The position numbers and the translations under genes were made by a program. The notes below the pieces were generated by a model. The model was not told where the DNA came from. It ran no database searches and worked only from the letters and a program-made list of their open reading frames with translations. Of a stretch of DNA of 64,000 nt, positions 30,054-40,774 are shown piece by piece. Origin of the DNA: CAVORB01 sp963736235 (GTDB lineage Bacteria; Pseudomonadota; Gammaproteobacteria; Chromatiales; Chromatiaceae); NCBI GenBank assembly GCA_963736235.1, contig CAVTOR010000012.1:62001-126000 (forward strand). Reading direction: 5' to 3'. Every line of letters begins with the position of its first letter. Within the stretch, counting starts at the first letter, position 1.

Positions 30054-32037
30054 GTGGCCAACAATCGCAAGGCGAAATCGGGGAAGCCTTCACCGGGACA
30101 GCAGCCGGATGACCCCAGCCAACCGTCCGCCGCCGCTGCCACCCCTGGCGCGAGGGCAAGGCCGGCGGCCAAGAAGGTCGCGCCGGAAGGTCGGCCGGCG
30201 GAGCCTAAACCCCCGGCTGCTGCGCCGAAGCCGGCGCCCGGGCCTGGCGTCGCTTCCGCGATAGACAGGTCCCCGCGGACGGAAACGAAAACCGACTCCG
30301 CAGAACGTACGTCGGATGAGGAAACCACGGCTGCCCGGGAGCTCCCCTCCCGCACCGCGTCAGCAACGCCGCGGACCTCAAGCGAGCATCAGCGGCCACC
30401 CGCCGCAACGGCGCTCCAGCCCGAGGCGGTCGCCCTACCCCGGAGAGGAGATCGCGGCCCCCGCCGAGGCGGAATCCGTCCACGTCGAGGAACCGTTGCC
30501 GGACCAGGAGCCGGCGCCGTATTGGGAAGCGCCCGAGGCGCACCAAGGCCCCAGCCTGTTTATCGTCCACATCACCCCGGAGATGGCCCCGGTAGCCAAG
30601 GTCGGCGGGCTGGCGGACGTCGTGTTCGGGCTGTCCCGCGAGCTCGCGATCCGCGGCAATCACGTCGAGATCATCCTGCCCAAGTACGACAACCTGCGCT
30701 ACGACCATATCTTCGAGCTGCACCAGGTCGTATCGAGGACCTGTGGGTGCCCTGGTACGACGGGGCCATCCACTGCACCGTCTATTTCGGCTTCGTGCAC
30801 GAGCGCAAGTGCTTCTTCATCGAGCCCCATTCCCAGGACAACTTCTTCAACCGCGGCAGCATCTACGGCTTCGACGACGACGTGATGCGCTTTGCCTTCT
30901 TCTCCCGCGCGGCCATGGAGTTCCTGCTCAAGTCGGGCAAGCATCCCGGACATCATCCATTGCCACGACTGGCAGACCGCGCTGGTGCCGGTGTTCCTCT
31001 ACGAGATCTACCAGCACCTGGGCATGACCCATCCGCGCGTCTGTCTCACCATCCACAACTTCAAGCACCAGGGCGTCACCGGCATGGAGGTGCTGCGCGC
31101 CACCGGCCTGCACCAGCCCGGAGCACTTCTTCGACCACAACCGGCTGCGCGACAACAACAACCCCCACGCGCTGAACCTGCTCAAGGGCGGCATCGTCTA
31201 CTCCAACTTCGTCACCACCGTCTCGCCGCGCTACGCCTTGGAGACCAAGGACGAGGGCCAGGGCTTCGGCCTCGAGCCGACCCTGCACACCCACCACATG
31301 AAGTACGGCGGCGTGGTCAACGGCATCGACTACGACGTCTGGAACCCGGAGATCGACCGCCACATCCCGGTCCGCTACAGCAGTCGAATCCATCGACGGC
31401 AAGTACGACAACAAGCGCGCCCTGCGCCACCGCCTGATGCTGGCGGACAACGAAAAGCCCATCGTCGCCTTCATCGGCCGCCTCGATCCCCAGAAGGGCC
31501 TGGAGCTGGTGCGCCACGCGATCTTCTACGCGCTGGAGCAGCGGCGCCCAGTTCGTGCTGCTGGGCTCCAGCCCGGACCAGGCCATCAACGCCGACTTCT
31601 GGGGCCTCAAGCACATGCTCAACGACAGCCCCGACTGCCACCTGGAGATCGGCTTCGACGAGGAGCTGGCGCACCTGATCTATGCCGGCGCCGACATGAT
31701 GCTGGTGCCGAGCCGGTTCGAACCCTGCGGCCTGACGCAGCTGATCGCGATGCGCTACGGCACCATGCCGGTCGTGCGCGCCGGTCGGCGGCCTGGCCGA
31801 CACGGTGTTCGACAAGGACCACTCCCACCGCCCGCTGCACGAGCGCAACGGCTATGTCTTCGAGCATTACGACCACGCCGGGCTCGGAGTCCGCCCTGAG
31901 CCGCGCCATCGCCTGCTACTACCACCACCCGGACCACTTCCGCGAGCTGATGCAGAACGCGCATGCGCAGCGACTACTCATGGAACATCCCGGGACAGGA
32001 TTACCTGAACATCTACGACTATATCCGCCACAAGTAG
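30054..32037 (+). CDS. glgA: GlgA, glycogen synthase with long low-complexity N-terminus (frameshifted)
   Basis: A GT5 glycosyltransferase that adds glucose from ADP-glucose to glycogen. The catalytic part starts LFIVHITPEMAPVAKVGGLADV (KxGGL), then EDLWVPWYDGAIHC, PDIIHCHDWQTALVP, FIGRLDPQKGLEL and, after correction, SRFEPCGLTQLIAMRYGT. It is preceded by about 165 residues rich in Pro, Ala, Lys and Glu, which ordinary GlgA lacks. Nine shifts (about 30428, 30730, 30944, 31130, 31382, 31548, 31785, 31886 and 31950) interrupt the frame; the one at 30730 is -1 or +2. Start is GTG 30054, or ATG 30022 if another indel lies between. Confidence 0.88.
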
Positions 32038-32324
32038 CGAATATTGCGCATGTAGATATCGCGTCTGAATTCTCGAGGCAGAGTCACCACCGCTCACGGC
32101 TTCGACGCCCCAGCGGTTAAAACGCCTAACCGATTGCGTGTCACTCGGATCTTCGATGGACGCGGTTGAAACACCCTCGCCTGCCGCTTGCCATTCCCGT
32201 CTTGGCTTGTCTGCTCTGCTTTCCGGCGCCTGCGAAACCCGCTCCTCGGGATTGTTTCGCGCCCAACCTCGGATACGCCCCTTGAGGAAAGCGATCGCAG
32301 GCTCACGAATTGAGCCCGCCATCG

Positions 32325-32510
32325 TTTAACCTAGATTCGGCAGTTGGGCTAGCGGCGAAGCCGTAACGATCCGTCATCGTTGGAAAACTTCCGGGGAAGC
32401 GGTTCACCGCGGAAGGTGGCAGTTTCAACTGCTCCGCAGTTGGGTCAGGCACTGTGATATCAACGCGTTACGCGAGTTTAGGCTCCTGCAACTGCCGAAC
32501 TTAGGTTTAA
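32325..32510. mobile_element. MITE-like element with 22-bp terminal inverted repeats
   Basis: The ends TTTAACCTAGATTCGGCAG (from 32325) and, on the other strand, TTAAACCTAAGTTCGGCAG (from 32510) match at 19 of the first 22 positions. The interior (about 140 bp) has no reading frame but holds further inverted CAGTTG/CAACTG motifs. This fits a miniature inverted-repeat transposable element, mobilised in trans; the parental transposase family is not identifiable here. It sits 65 bp upstream of the Wadjet operon. Confidence 0.6.
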
Positions 32511-32574
32511 TGATAGGAATTCGGATCAAACAAGCCGACGGCAAGTTCAGCTCGATTCAGAAACGGAAAAGCGC

Positions 32575-34033
32575 ATGCTGCCACGCCATCAAGCAACCGC
32601 CCTCCGCGCGCTGCGCGCTTCGCCCGCCTGGCGGCTGCTATCGGCCGACAATGCCCCGGCGGTTGTCGCGCTGCTGCAGTCCCATTTGCTCACCAAAGAC
32701 CGCAAGCTGCCGGCATCTCTCCTGGCAGAGAGGCTGAGCCGGGATCTGGATCAGCTGCGGGCGGAGGGCTGGGACCTGCCTCAGGCCACGAGCGCCTATC
32801 TGGCCGACTGGCTCGCGGCGGGCTGGCTGGAACGCAGCTACTCCAGCGGAGGGGAAGAGGAGTACGAGCTCACGGCTGGGGCCATCCAGGCAATGCGCTT
32901 TCTGCAGGGGCTCTCCGAGCAGCGAGCTGTGGCGACCGAGAGTCGGCTGGCAGTGGTCACCCAGCAATTGGTCCGGCTCGCCGAGCAAACCGAGCCCGAC
33001 CCACAGGCCCGTGTGGATCGCTTGTTTCGGGAGCGCGAGCGCATCGACGCGGAGATCGAGGCCATTCGCGCCGGCCGGCTGCGAGACCCTGGCCGAAGAC
33101 CGCGCCCTGGAGCGGCTGCGGGAGATCCTGGCCTTGGCGGACGAGCTGGCCAGCGATTTTCGCCGCGTGCGAGACGAGTTTCAGGGGCTCAACCGGGACC
33201 TACGCGAGCGTATTATCGAGAGCGAGGGCAGCCGCGGTGAGGTGCTGGAGGCCGTGTTCGCCGGCGTCGACCTCATTGCCGATAGCGAGGCCGGCCGCAC
33301 CTTCAGGGCCTTCTGGCGCCTCCTGACGGACCCCAGGGAGAGTACCGAGCTGGAAGCGGCCATGGACGACCTCATGGGCAGGAACTTCATGCGCGCTCTG
33401 GACCGCGGCGAGCGCCGCTATCTGCTCGGCCTCACCCGAATGCTGCTGGAACGTGGCGGCGAGGTACACGAGGTCCTGCAGCACTTCGCACGCGGGCTAA
33501 AGCAATTCGTGCAGAGCCAGGAGTTCAGAGAGCAGCGGCGAATGACCCGATTGCTCAAGGGTGCCCAACGACGCGCCCTTGCGCTCAAGGACCGCGTCAA
33601 GCCCTATCAGCCCATGGGGGTCGACCTGCGGCTCACCAGCGCGGCCCTGCGTTCGCTCTCCCAACTCCGGCTCTACGACCCGCATTTCGACAGCATAGAC
33701 GCCGGCATCTCCGAGGCGGAAGCGGCCGAGATCTCCCTGGAGAGCATCGGCGCGCTGGTCGCCCATTCCGAGATCGACTTCCGGCGCCTCGAATATCATG
33801 TGCGGACCCTGCTGCGGCAGCGGCCCCAGGTCTCGGTGGCGGAGGTCCTGGAGTTCTTCCCCGCCGAACAGGGGCTCGGCACCCTGGTCGGCTACCTGGC
33901 CCTGGGGGTCCGCGACGGCGTCGTCTCCAGGGCCAGCGACCGAGTCCGCTGGCGCGGGCTGGACGGTGTCGAGCGCGCCGCGCGCATCCCGCGGATCTAT
34001 TTCGTACGAGGAAGAAACGATGGACTGGACTGA
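32575..34033 (+). CDS. jetA: JetA, Wadjet condensin-like kleisin subunit (DUF3375)
   Basis: First gene of a Wadjet anti-plasmid system; JetA is the MukF-like kleisin (DUF3375). N-terminal winged-helix segment (LLSADNAPAVVALLQSHLLT...LPASLLAERLSRDLDQLRAEG), then long helices (VDRLFRERERIDAEIEAIRAG; FRRVRDEFQGLNRDLRERII) and a C-terminal RRLEYHVRTLLRQRPQVSVAEVLEFFP are typical. One +1 shift near 33084 breaks the frame; corrected length is 485 residues. The end overlaps jetB by 14 bp. Recognition rests on the domain pattern plus jetB, jetC and jetD downstream in canonical order. Confidence 0.9.
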
Positions 34034-34714
34034 GAGCGCAACGAGCGCCACCAGCCCGGACGATAACGGCCCGGACCAGATCCCGTCCGAGGAAGCGGCC
34101 CTCTATCAAGGCGACACCGGATTGCTCCCGGAGCCGGCCCGGCATGTCCTGGTGCAGCTTCTGTCGGGACCCTCCCTGGAGAGCCGGCGTCACTCCCGGT
34201 CTGTGGCCCGCCCTGCTACAGCATCAGGATCTGATGCGTTCGCGCCTGGCTGACCTCTTCTTGGAGCTGGTCGTCGACCAGGAGCGCCAGGTGGCCTTCA
34301 CCCGCCAGGCCGACACGGGGGAGCTGGAGGCACCCATCCTGCTGCGCCGCTCGCCCTTGACCTTCCTCGATTCGGTGCTGCTTGCTCTATCTGCGCTGCA
34401 TATCTGGTCGACGCCGACACCCGCGGAGAGCCGGCCTTGGTCTCCTTGGACGATATGGTGGAGCAGCTTCGGCTCTACGAGTCCGGCCAGAGCACCGACC
34501 GCGCCGGGTTCGAGAAACGCATCAGGTCGTCCATCGAGAAGGCCAAGAAGAACAGCCTCATCGGCACCATCCGCGGCAGCGACGGACAGGTTCGAGATCT
34601 CGGCAACCCTCAAGCTCATGTTCGGCCCGGAAGAGGTGAAGGAGCTTGCCGCTCTCTATGATCGCCTGGCGGCGGCGTCAGCCCGCGGAGCCACCCGGGG
34701 AGGAGCGGGAATGA
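34020..34714 (+). CDS. jetB: JetB, Wadjet KITE subunit (DUF4194, frameshifted)
   Basis: The MukE-like KITE subunit that bridges JetA and the JetC heads. Recognisable blocks: HQDLMRSRLADLFLELVVDQ, FTRQADTGELEAPILLRR, LVSLDDMVEQLRLYESGQ and FEISATLKLMFGPEEVKEL. Five +1 shifts (about 34190, 34387, 34412, 34594 and 34687) interrupt it; correction gives 229 residues, ending REPPGEERE with a TGA that overlaps the jetC ATG (ATGATG at 34711). ATG 34020 follows a GAGGAAGAA ribosome site. Confidence 0.86.
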
Positions 34715-37700
34715 TGCAACAACTGGACGTCTTCGCGGACGTCGACGCCGCGGCTCGAGCCCAACAGTTTCGCCTGCGCCGGCTTCAGGTCTTCAACTGG
34801 GGCACCTTCTCCGGCCTGCACGACATCCCGATAGCCGGTGACGGCTTCCTGTTCGTCGGCCGCTCTGGCTCCGGTAAGTCCACCCTTCTCGATGCCTTCA
34901 CCGCGCTCCTGATCCCACCGCTGTGGCGGGACTTCAACGCCGCCGCGCGCGAGGGGACCGGGGGCGGGCGGACCGCAACCTGGTCACCTATGTGCGCGGG
35001 GCCTGGGCGGATCAGTCCCACGCCGACTCGGGCGAGATCCACACCCGTATGCTGCGGAGGTGCAACGACCTGGTCGGCCCTGGCCGCCGAATACGCCAAC
35101 GAGCTGGGACCGGTGGTGACCCTGGCCCAGGTGTTCTGGATCAAGGGCACCAGCAACCGCACGCACGACGTGCGCCGCCACTTCATGATCGCTGAGCGCA
35201 GCTTCGAGATCGGCCGCGAGCTCGAAGGGCTTCGGCGAGGACCTGGACCTGCGCCGGCTCAAGCAGTCGTTGCCCGATCTCGTCGCACTTCGATCAGTTC
35301 GAACCCTACGGCGAGCGTTTCCGGCGCCTGCTGGGCGTCGACTCCAAGATGGCCCTGAAGCTGCTGCACAAGACCCAATCCGCCAAGAACCTCGGGGATC
35401 TGAACGCTTCCTGCGGGAGTTCATGCTCGATCCACCCGACACCTTCGGGGTCGCCGACCGGCTGGTGGAGGAGTTCGGCGAGTTGGACGAGGCCCACAGG
35501 GCGGTCGTCAACGGCGCGCCGCCAAATCGAGACCCTGGCCCCGGCCCGCGACGACTATCAGGACCATCAGCAGGGCCGAGCAGGACATACTCGCGCTGGA
35601 CCGGCCTGCTCGCCGGGGTAGACACCTATCGCGACCTGCGACGCCGGGAGCTTCTGGAGGCGGAGGCACAGCCGCCTGCAGATCGAGGAGCGCGGACTGG
35701 CCGGGCGCGAGTCCCAACAGCGCGATGCCGTCGCAGTCCCGCAAGGGCGAGCTGCGCTGCCTCGAAGGCGGATCACCGCGACCGGGGCGGCGGGCGCATC
35801 GAGTCGCTGGAGGAAGAGTCGGGACGCATGGAGGCCCAGCGGGACGAGCGCCTGGGCCGGTGCAAGGAGGCCGAGCGATTGTGCCTTGGCCTCGACTGGC
35901 CGCTGCCCGACACCCCTGAGGCTCTGGCCGAACTCACCGCCCGTGCCCGCGACCTGGTGGAGGGCTGGAACGCGGAACAGGAACGGGCCGAGCAGGAGCG
36001 CGACGGACTTCGCGACCGCAAGCGGGAGCTGGAGCGGGAGCACCGTGAGGTCGAGACCGAGGTCGCCGCCATGCTGCGCCAGCCCTCCAACATCCCGGCC
36101 CAGATGCTGGAGCTGCGCAGACGCATTGCAGGCTCCCTGGGACTTTCCGAGGCGGACCTGCCCTTCGCGGGCGAGCTCATCGAGGTCGAGAAGGACGAAT
36201 CCGACTGGCGCGGCGCCATCGAGCGCGTCCTCCACGGCTTCGCCCTGTCCCTGCTGGTGGACGAGCGCCGGTACGGGGCCGTTGCCCGCTATGTCAACCA
36301 GACCCACCTGGGCCAGCGCCTGGTCTACTTCCGCGTATCCGAAGCGGACGTCCGCGCCCGCGGTCGGCTCGGCCCCCAATCCCTGGTCGCCAAGCTGCAT
36401 ATCAAGGACACCAGCTATCGTGGCTGGCTCCTCGGCGAGCTGTACCGGCGCTTTGACTATGCCTGCGTCGACAACCTGCGGGCCTTCCAGGAGCAGGACC
36501 AGGCCCTGACCCGGGAGGGTCAGATCAAGCAGGGCAGGAGCCGTCACGAGAAGGACGACCGCCACCGTATCGACGATCGCCGCCGCTGGGTGCTGGGCTT
36601 CGACAACCGGGACAAGCTCGCCCTGTTTCAGCAGCGTGCACAGGAGCTGCGCGCCCTGATCGCCGTTCTCGACAAGAGGCTCGACGAGATTCGAAATCAG
36701 CAGGCACAGTCCCAGCAGCGGGCGCTCGCATGTCAGGTCTTGTCCAATCTTCAGTGGCAGGACATCGATGTGGCGAGCGTTCTCGATCGCATCCAATCGC
36801 TAGCTGCCGAGCTGAAGCGGCTGCGCAGCGGGGACTCGGAGCTCAAGGCCCTCGGAGAGCGCATCGAGGCCGCGCGCGCCTCCCTGGAGAAGGTGGAGGA
36901 GAATTTGCGCAAGCTCCAGGTAGAGCAAGCGAAGATCCAGGACCAGATCAACGATCACCAAAGGGAATTGGCGGAGCTGGATCGCCGGCTCCAGGATACG
37001 GATCTCTCGGAGATCCAGCTCTCGGGTCTCAAGAGGCGCTTCGAGCAGGACGATCGGCCTTTGACCCCACGCAATCTGGACGCCCGCCGCACCCAGGTGG
37101 AACGCACCCTCAATGCCGAACACCGCGCCTTGATCGAGAAAAACAACCATCTCGCACGGGCCGTTGAGAAGGGCTTTGCCGACTTCAAGCGCGAATGGCC
37201 GGTGGCGGCCGGCGACCTGGACGAGACCCTGGCCTCCGCCCCCGAATACCTGACTCTGCTGCAACGCGTCGAGCGCGATGGGCTGCCCGGTTTCGAAGAG
37301 CGCTTCTTCACCCTGCTCAAGGAGCAGAGCAGCGAGAACCTGGCCGCGCTGAGCCGCCACATCTCCGAGGCCCGCAAGGAGATCCGTGACCGCATGGAGC
37401 TGGTCAACGCCAGCCTGGCCGAGGCGGAGTTCAACCCGGGAACCCACCTCCAGATCGAGGTCAGCGAGCGCCAGCTGCCGGACGTGCGGACCTTCCGCGA
37501 GCAGGTGCGCCAAGTGCTGGAGCACGCCTGGACCATGGGCCGTGACGCCGCCGAGGCCGAGGCCCGCTTCGCCATCCTGCGTGACCTGGTGCGCCGTCTC
37601 GGCGGCCAGGAGAGCGAGGACAGGCGCTGGCGCGAGCAGGTACTGGACGTCCGCCTGCACGTGGAGTTCGTGGGCCGGGAGCTCGACGCCGAGCGGCGGG

Positions 37701-38116
37701 AGGTGGAGGTCTACCGCTCCGGGGCAGGCAAGTCCGGTGGTCAGCGCGAAAAGCTGGCGACCACCTGCCTGGCCGCCGCCCTGCGCTACCAGCTCGGAGG
37801 CAGCGACGGCGCACTGCCGGTTTTCGCCCCAGTGATGTTGGATGAGGCTTTCGGCAAGGCGGACAACGAGTTCACGGAGCTGGCCATGCGCATCTTCGAG
37901 CGCTTCGGGTTCCAGATGATCGTAGCCACACCCCTCAAATCGGTCATGACGCTGGAGCCCTTTATCGGCGGCGCCTGCTTCGTGGACATCGCAGATCGCA
38001 ACCGATCCGCTACCCTGCAGATCGCCTACGACTTGGAGCACCGAAGGCTCAATCTGCCAGACCGGGAACAACCCCTGCCCGCGTCCCCTCTCCATGCCCG
38101 CCGCGCGTCGACTTGA
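34711..38116 (+). CDS. jetC: JetC, Wadjet SMC-like ATPase (frameshifted in its first third)
   Basis: The MukB/SMC-like motor that extrudes DNA loops. Walker A is GRSGSGKST (nucleotides about 34856-34882) after FRLRRLQVFNWGTFSGLHDI. Long coiled coils occupy 35800-37500 (LEREHREVETEVAAMLRQ; LKALGERIEAARASLEKVEE), with a hinge-like domain between (DLPFAGELIEVEKDESDWRG). The C-terminal head has YRSGAGKSGGQREKLATTCL (signature) and PVMLDEAFGKAD (Walker B, D-loop). At least nine shifts, both +1 and -1, fall between 34940 and 35800; after 35800 the frame is clean. Size fits about 1,130 residues. Confidence 0.9.
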
Positions 38117-39278
38117 TCCGAAAGCGGTCACCGCGCGCCTGCAGGCTCACTACCGGAACCGCCGCCGGGAGTGGCTCGCCGGTGGCGGCACCTGGCCCCT
38201 GGCCATTCCCCTGCATCCACCGAGCGAGCGCGAGGCCGCCCGAGACCTGGAGGCCGCGCGGAGATGGATCTCCGACTGGCATTCCTGGCAAGCGCAGGGC
38301 GAGCTTGTCTGGTCCGAGCGGAGCTGGCCCAGCTTCGGTCGGCAGCGGCTGCCCGAGCGCCTGATTCTGCACAATGCGGATCAAGTCGCGGACTGGATCG
38401 GCGAGCGCGCGCGCTGGACGTCCGCCGTCACCCGCCAGCGGGCGCTTTCCGGGCGATTTCCCGCCCTCGGCGCGCACTTGGGAAGCCATTACGACTGGCT
38501 GGCCGACAGCGCTGATACCGAGATCGAGCGCCTGGCGACCGTGCTCGCCCAACTGTCGGAGCACCCGGACTCCGGCCTCTACATCCGCCAGCTGCCCATC
38601 TCCGGCGTGGACAGCAAGTGGATCAGCGCGAACCGCGCCCGGGTCACCGACCTCCTGCGTCAGCTGCTAGACCGTGAAGGTGACCTGTACCAGCTCGCGG
38701 GCCTGCGCCGGGAGCCGGTCCTGCTGCGGATGCGCTTGCTCGATCCCGAGCTGCGCAATGCCGTCGGCGGACTCGCGGACGTCACGGCGCCCGTGGACCA
38801 AATAGCAAGGCTCGCCCTACAACCCTCGCGCATCTTCATTGTCGAGAATTTGCAGACCGGCCTGGCCTTTACCGACCTCGCCGGCAGCCTGGTCTTCATG
38901 GGTCAGGGCTATGCGGTGGACGTCTTCGGCGCCATCCCCTGGCTAAAGGATTTGCATTGCGACTATTGGGGCGACCTGGACACCCACGGCCTGGCCATCC
39001 TCGACCGCTTGCGCGGCTACCTCCCCCAGGCCCGGTCCCTGCTGATGGACGAGGCCACCCTCGTCGACCATCCGGACCTCTGGGGCCGGGAACCGAAACC
39101 ACTTGGCCCGCAGGACCTGCACCGCCTCACGGATGCGGAAAAGGATCTCTACGATGGACTGGCGCATCACCGCTGGGGCACGAATATACGGTTGGAGCAG
39201 GAGCGAATCCCCTGGGGGCACGCATGGGCGGAGATCTCACGCACTGGCGAAAGCGCGGGTACCGCGCAGCCAAAATAA
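38094..39278 (+). CDS. jetD: JetD, Wadjet TOPRIM nuclease (DUF3322-DUF2220)
   Basis: The nuclease that cleaves circular DNA after JetABC has extruded it. The 394-residue protein has the N-terminal DUF3322 arm (residues 1-190, including LPERLILHNADQVADWIGER) and the C-terminal DUF2220 TOPRIM domain: IFIVENLQTGLAF (catalytic Glu) and CDYWGDLDTHGLAIL (Asp-x-Asp). No frameshift is seen, so all active-site residues are intact. It overlaps the jetC end by 23 bp, closing the canonical jetA-B-C-D operon. Confidence 0.93.
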   Translation: MPAARRLDPKAVTARLQAHYRNRRREWLAGGGTWPLAIPLHPPSEREAARDLEAARRWISDWHSWQAQGELVWSERSWPSFGRQRLPERLILHNADQVADWIGERARWTSAVTRQRALSGRFPALGAHLGSHYDWLADSADTEIERLATVLAQLSEHPDSGLYIRQLPISGVDSKWISANRARVTDLLRQLLDREGDLYQLAGLRREPVLLRMRLLDPELRNAVGGLADVTAPVDQIARLALQPSRIFIVENLQTGLAFTDLAGSLVFMGQGYAVDVFGAIPWLKDLHCDYWGDLDTHGLAILDRLRGYLPQARSLLMDEATLVDHPDLWGREPKPLGPQDLHRLTDAEKDLYDGLAHHRWGTNIRLEQERIPWGHAWAEISRTGESAGTAQPK

Positions 39279-39488
39279 CCCTCAACACCCCGTCCCGATT
39301 CACCCCGGCACAAGGGACATCGAAACCTCGCGTCATGTGCGAGCATGTCAGTGCGGAACGACCCGCTTGCACCGAAAACCAGAACGGTTCATGGTTCGCG
39401 GGTTTCCCGCTCGCTCGATACGCGCGCCGCTAAGAACCTCTCTCCGAGGCGGCAAGCGATCTTGAAGAAAAGAATTATTCTGGCCGAC

Positions 39489-40766
39489 ATGAAAATCTAC
39501 AACCTGTTCCCCTTGCTCGCCGGGCCCTTCAGCGGCTGGCAGCCGCACCTCGAGCGCGCCGCCGCGATGGGGTTCGACTGGGTGTTCGTCAATCCCATCC
39601 AGCAGACGGGGCGTTCGGGCAGCCTGTATTCCATCGCCGATTACTTTCGGATCAACGGCGCCCTGCTGAAACCCCGTTCGCGCAAGCGCCCGGAAACCCA
39701 AGTGAAGGAGATGGTCAAGCAGGCCGAACGCCTCGGAATGCGCATGATGATCGACCTGGTCATCAACCATTGCGCGGTCGACGCCAAGCTCGTGACGGAG
39801 CGACCTGAGTGGTTCCTGCGCGACGGCGGCGGGGTGGCCAATCCCTTTTGCGTGGAAGAGGATGGCACCAAGGTAGTATGGCGCGACCTCGCCCAGTTCG
39901 ACCACCGGCATTCGAGCGACAGCGAGGGGCTGCTGCGCTACTGCGGGGACATCGTCGAGTACCTGATCGGCCTGGGATTCACCGGCTTCCGCTGTGACGC
40001 CGCCTACCAGATCCCGGTGATCTTCTGGCAGCGCCTCATCGAGCGCATCCGGCGGGCGCACCCCGAGACGGTCTTCGTCGCGGAGACCCTGGGCTGTACG
40101 CAAGAGCAAACGAGACAGACCGCCTCCGCCGGCTTCGACGCCATCTACAACAGCTCCAAGTGGTGGGACTTCTCGAGCCCCTGGCTGCTGGAGCAGTACG
40201 AGCTCACCCGCCAGATCGCCCCCTCCATCAGCTTCCCCGAGAGTCACGACACCGCGCGCCTGTTCGCCGAGTCGGGCGGCAACCTCGACGTTCTCAAGCA
40301 GCGCTACCTGTTCGCCGCGCTGTTCTCCGCCGGGGTCATGATGCCGATCGGATACGAGTTCGGGTTCCGCACGCCCCTGCACGTGGTAAATACCCGGCCG
40401 GAGCATTGGGAGTCGCCGGCGGTGGACATCACCGATTTCGTCGCACGGGTGAACCGGATCAAGACGGAGCACGCGCTGTTTCGGGAGGAGAGCCTGATTC
40501 AGCACCTCGAGCACCCCAACCCCGGCGTCCTGCTGCTGTGGAAGGCGTCCGCGAACGGCGGCGGCCAGGCGCTGCTGGTCCTCAACAAGGACCCTTGGAA
40601 TCGCCAGCACTTCCGCTGCGAGGACCTGTACCGGCTGGTGCAGGCCCCTCCCCCCCTGGCCGACGTCTCACCGGAATGGCCGCTCGAGTATCTGCCCACC
40701 CCGTTCGAGTTCGAGCTGGCGCCGGGCATGGGACGGGTGATGGTTACCGCCGAGCCCCGCCGCTGA
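39489..40766 (+). CDS. GH13 alpha-amylase-family enzyme, GlgE-like
   Basis: A 425-residue GH13 barrel without the N-terminal domains of full-length GlgE. Region I is IDLVINHCAVD; the nucleophile is Asp170 (GFTGFRCDAAYQ), the acid/base Glu199 (VFVAETLG) and the transition-state Asp254 (FPESHDTARLF). IGYEFGF and a short C-terminal beta domain (ALLVLNKDP) follow. The sequence style is nearest to maltosyltransferase-like GH13 enzymes, but substrate is uncertain. It probably belongs with glgB and glgA, from which it is separated by the Wadjet operon. No signal peptide, so cytosolic. Confidence 0.8.
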   Translation: MKIYNLFPLLAGPFSGWQPHLERAAAMGFDWVFVNPIQQTGRSGSLYSIADYFRINGALLKPRSRKRPETQVKEMVKQAERLGMRMMIDLVINHCAVDAKLVTERPEWFLRDGGGVANPFCVEEDGTKVVWRDLAQFDHRHSSDSEGLLRYCGDIVEYLIGLGFTGFRCDAAYQIPVIFWQRLIERIRRAHPETVFVAETLGCTQEQTRQTASAGFDAIYNSSKWWDFSSPWLLEQYELTRQIAPSISFPESHDTARLFAESGGNLDVLKQRYLFAALFSAGVMMPIGYEFGFRTPLHVVNTRPEHWESPAVDITDFVARVNRIKTEHALFREESLIQHLEHPNPGVLLLWKASANGGGQALLVLNKDPWNRQHFRCEDLYRLVQAPPPLADVSPEWPLEYLPTPFEFELAPGMGRVMVTAEPRR

Positions 40767-40774
40767 GGGCGATG

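Noticed and set aside
27699..32037. Reading glgB and glgA as pseudogenes
   Set aside because: Both recover full, motif-complete proteins of normal length after removing single bases, and equally essential genes elsewhere show the same pattern.
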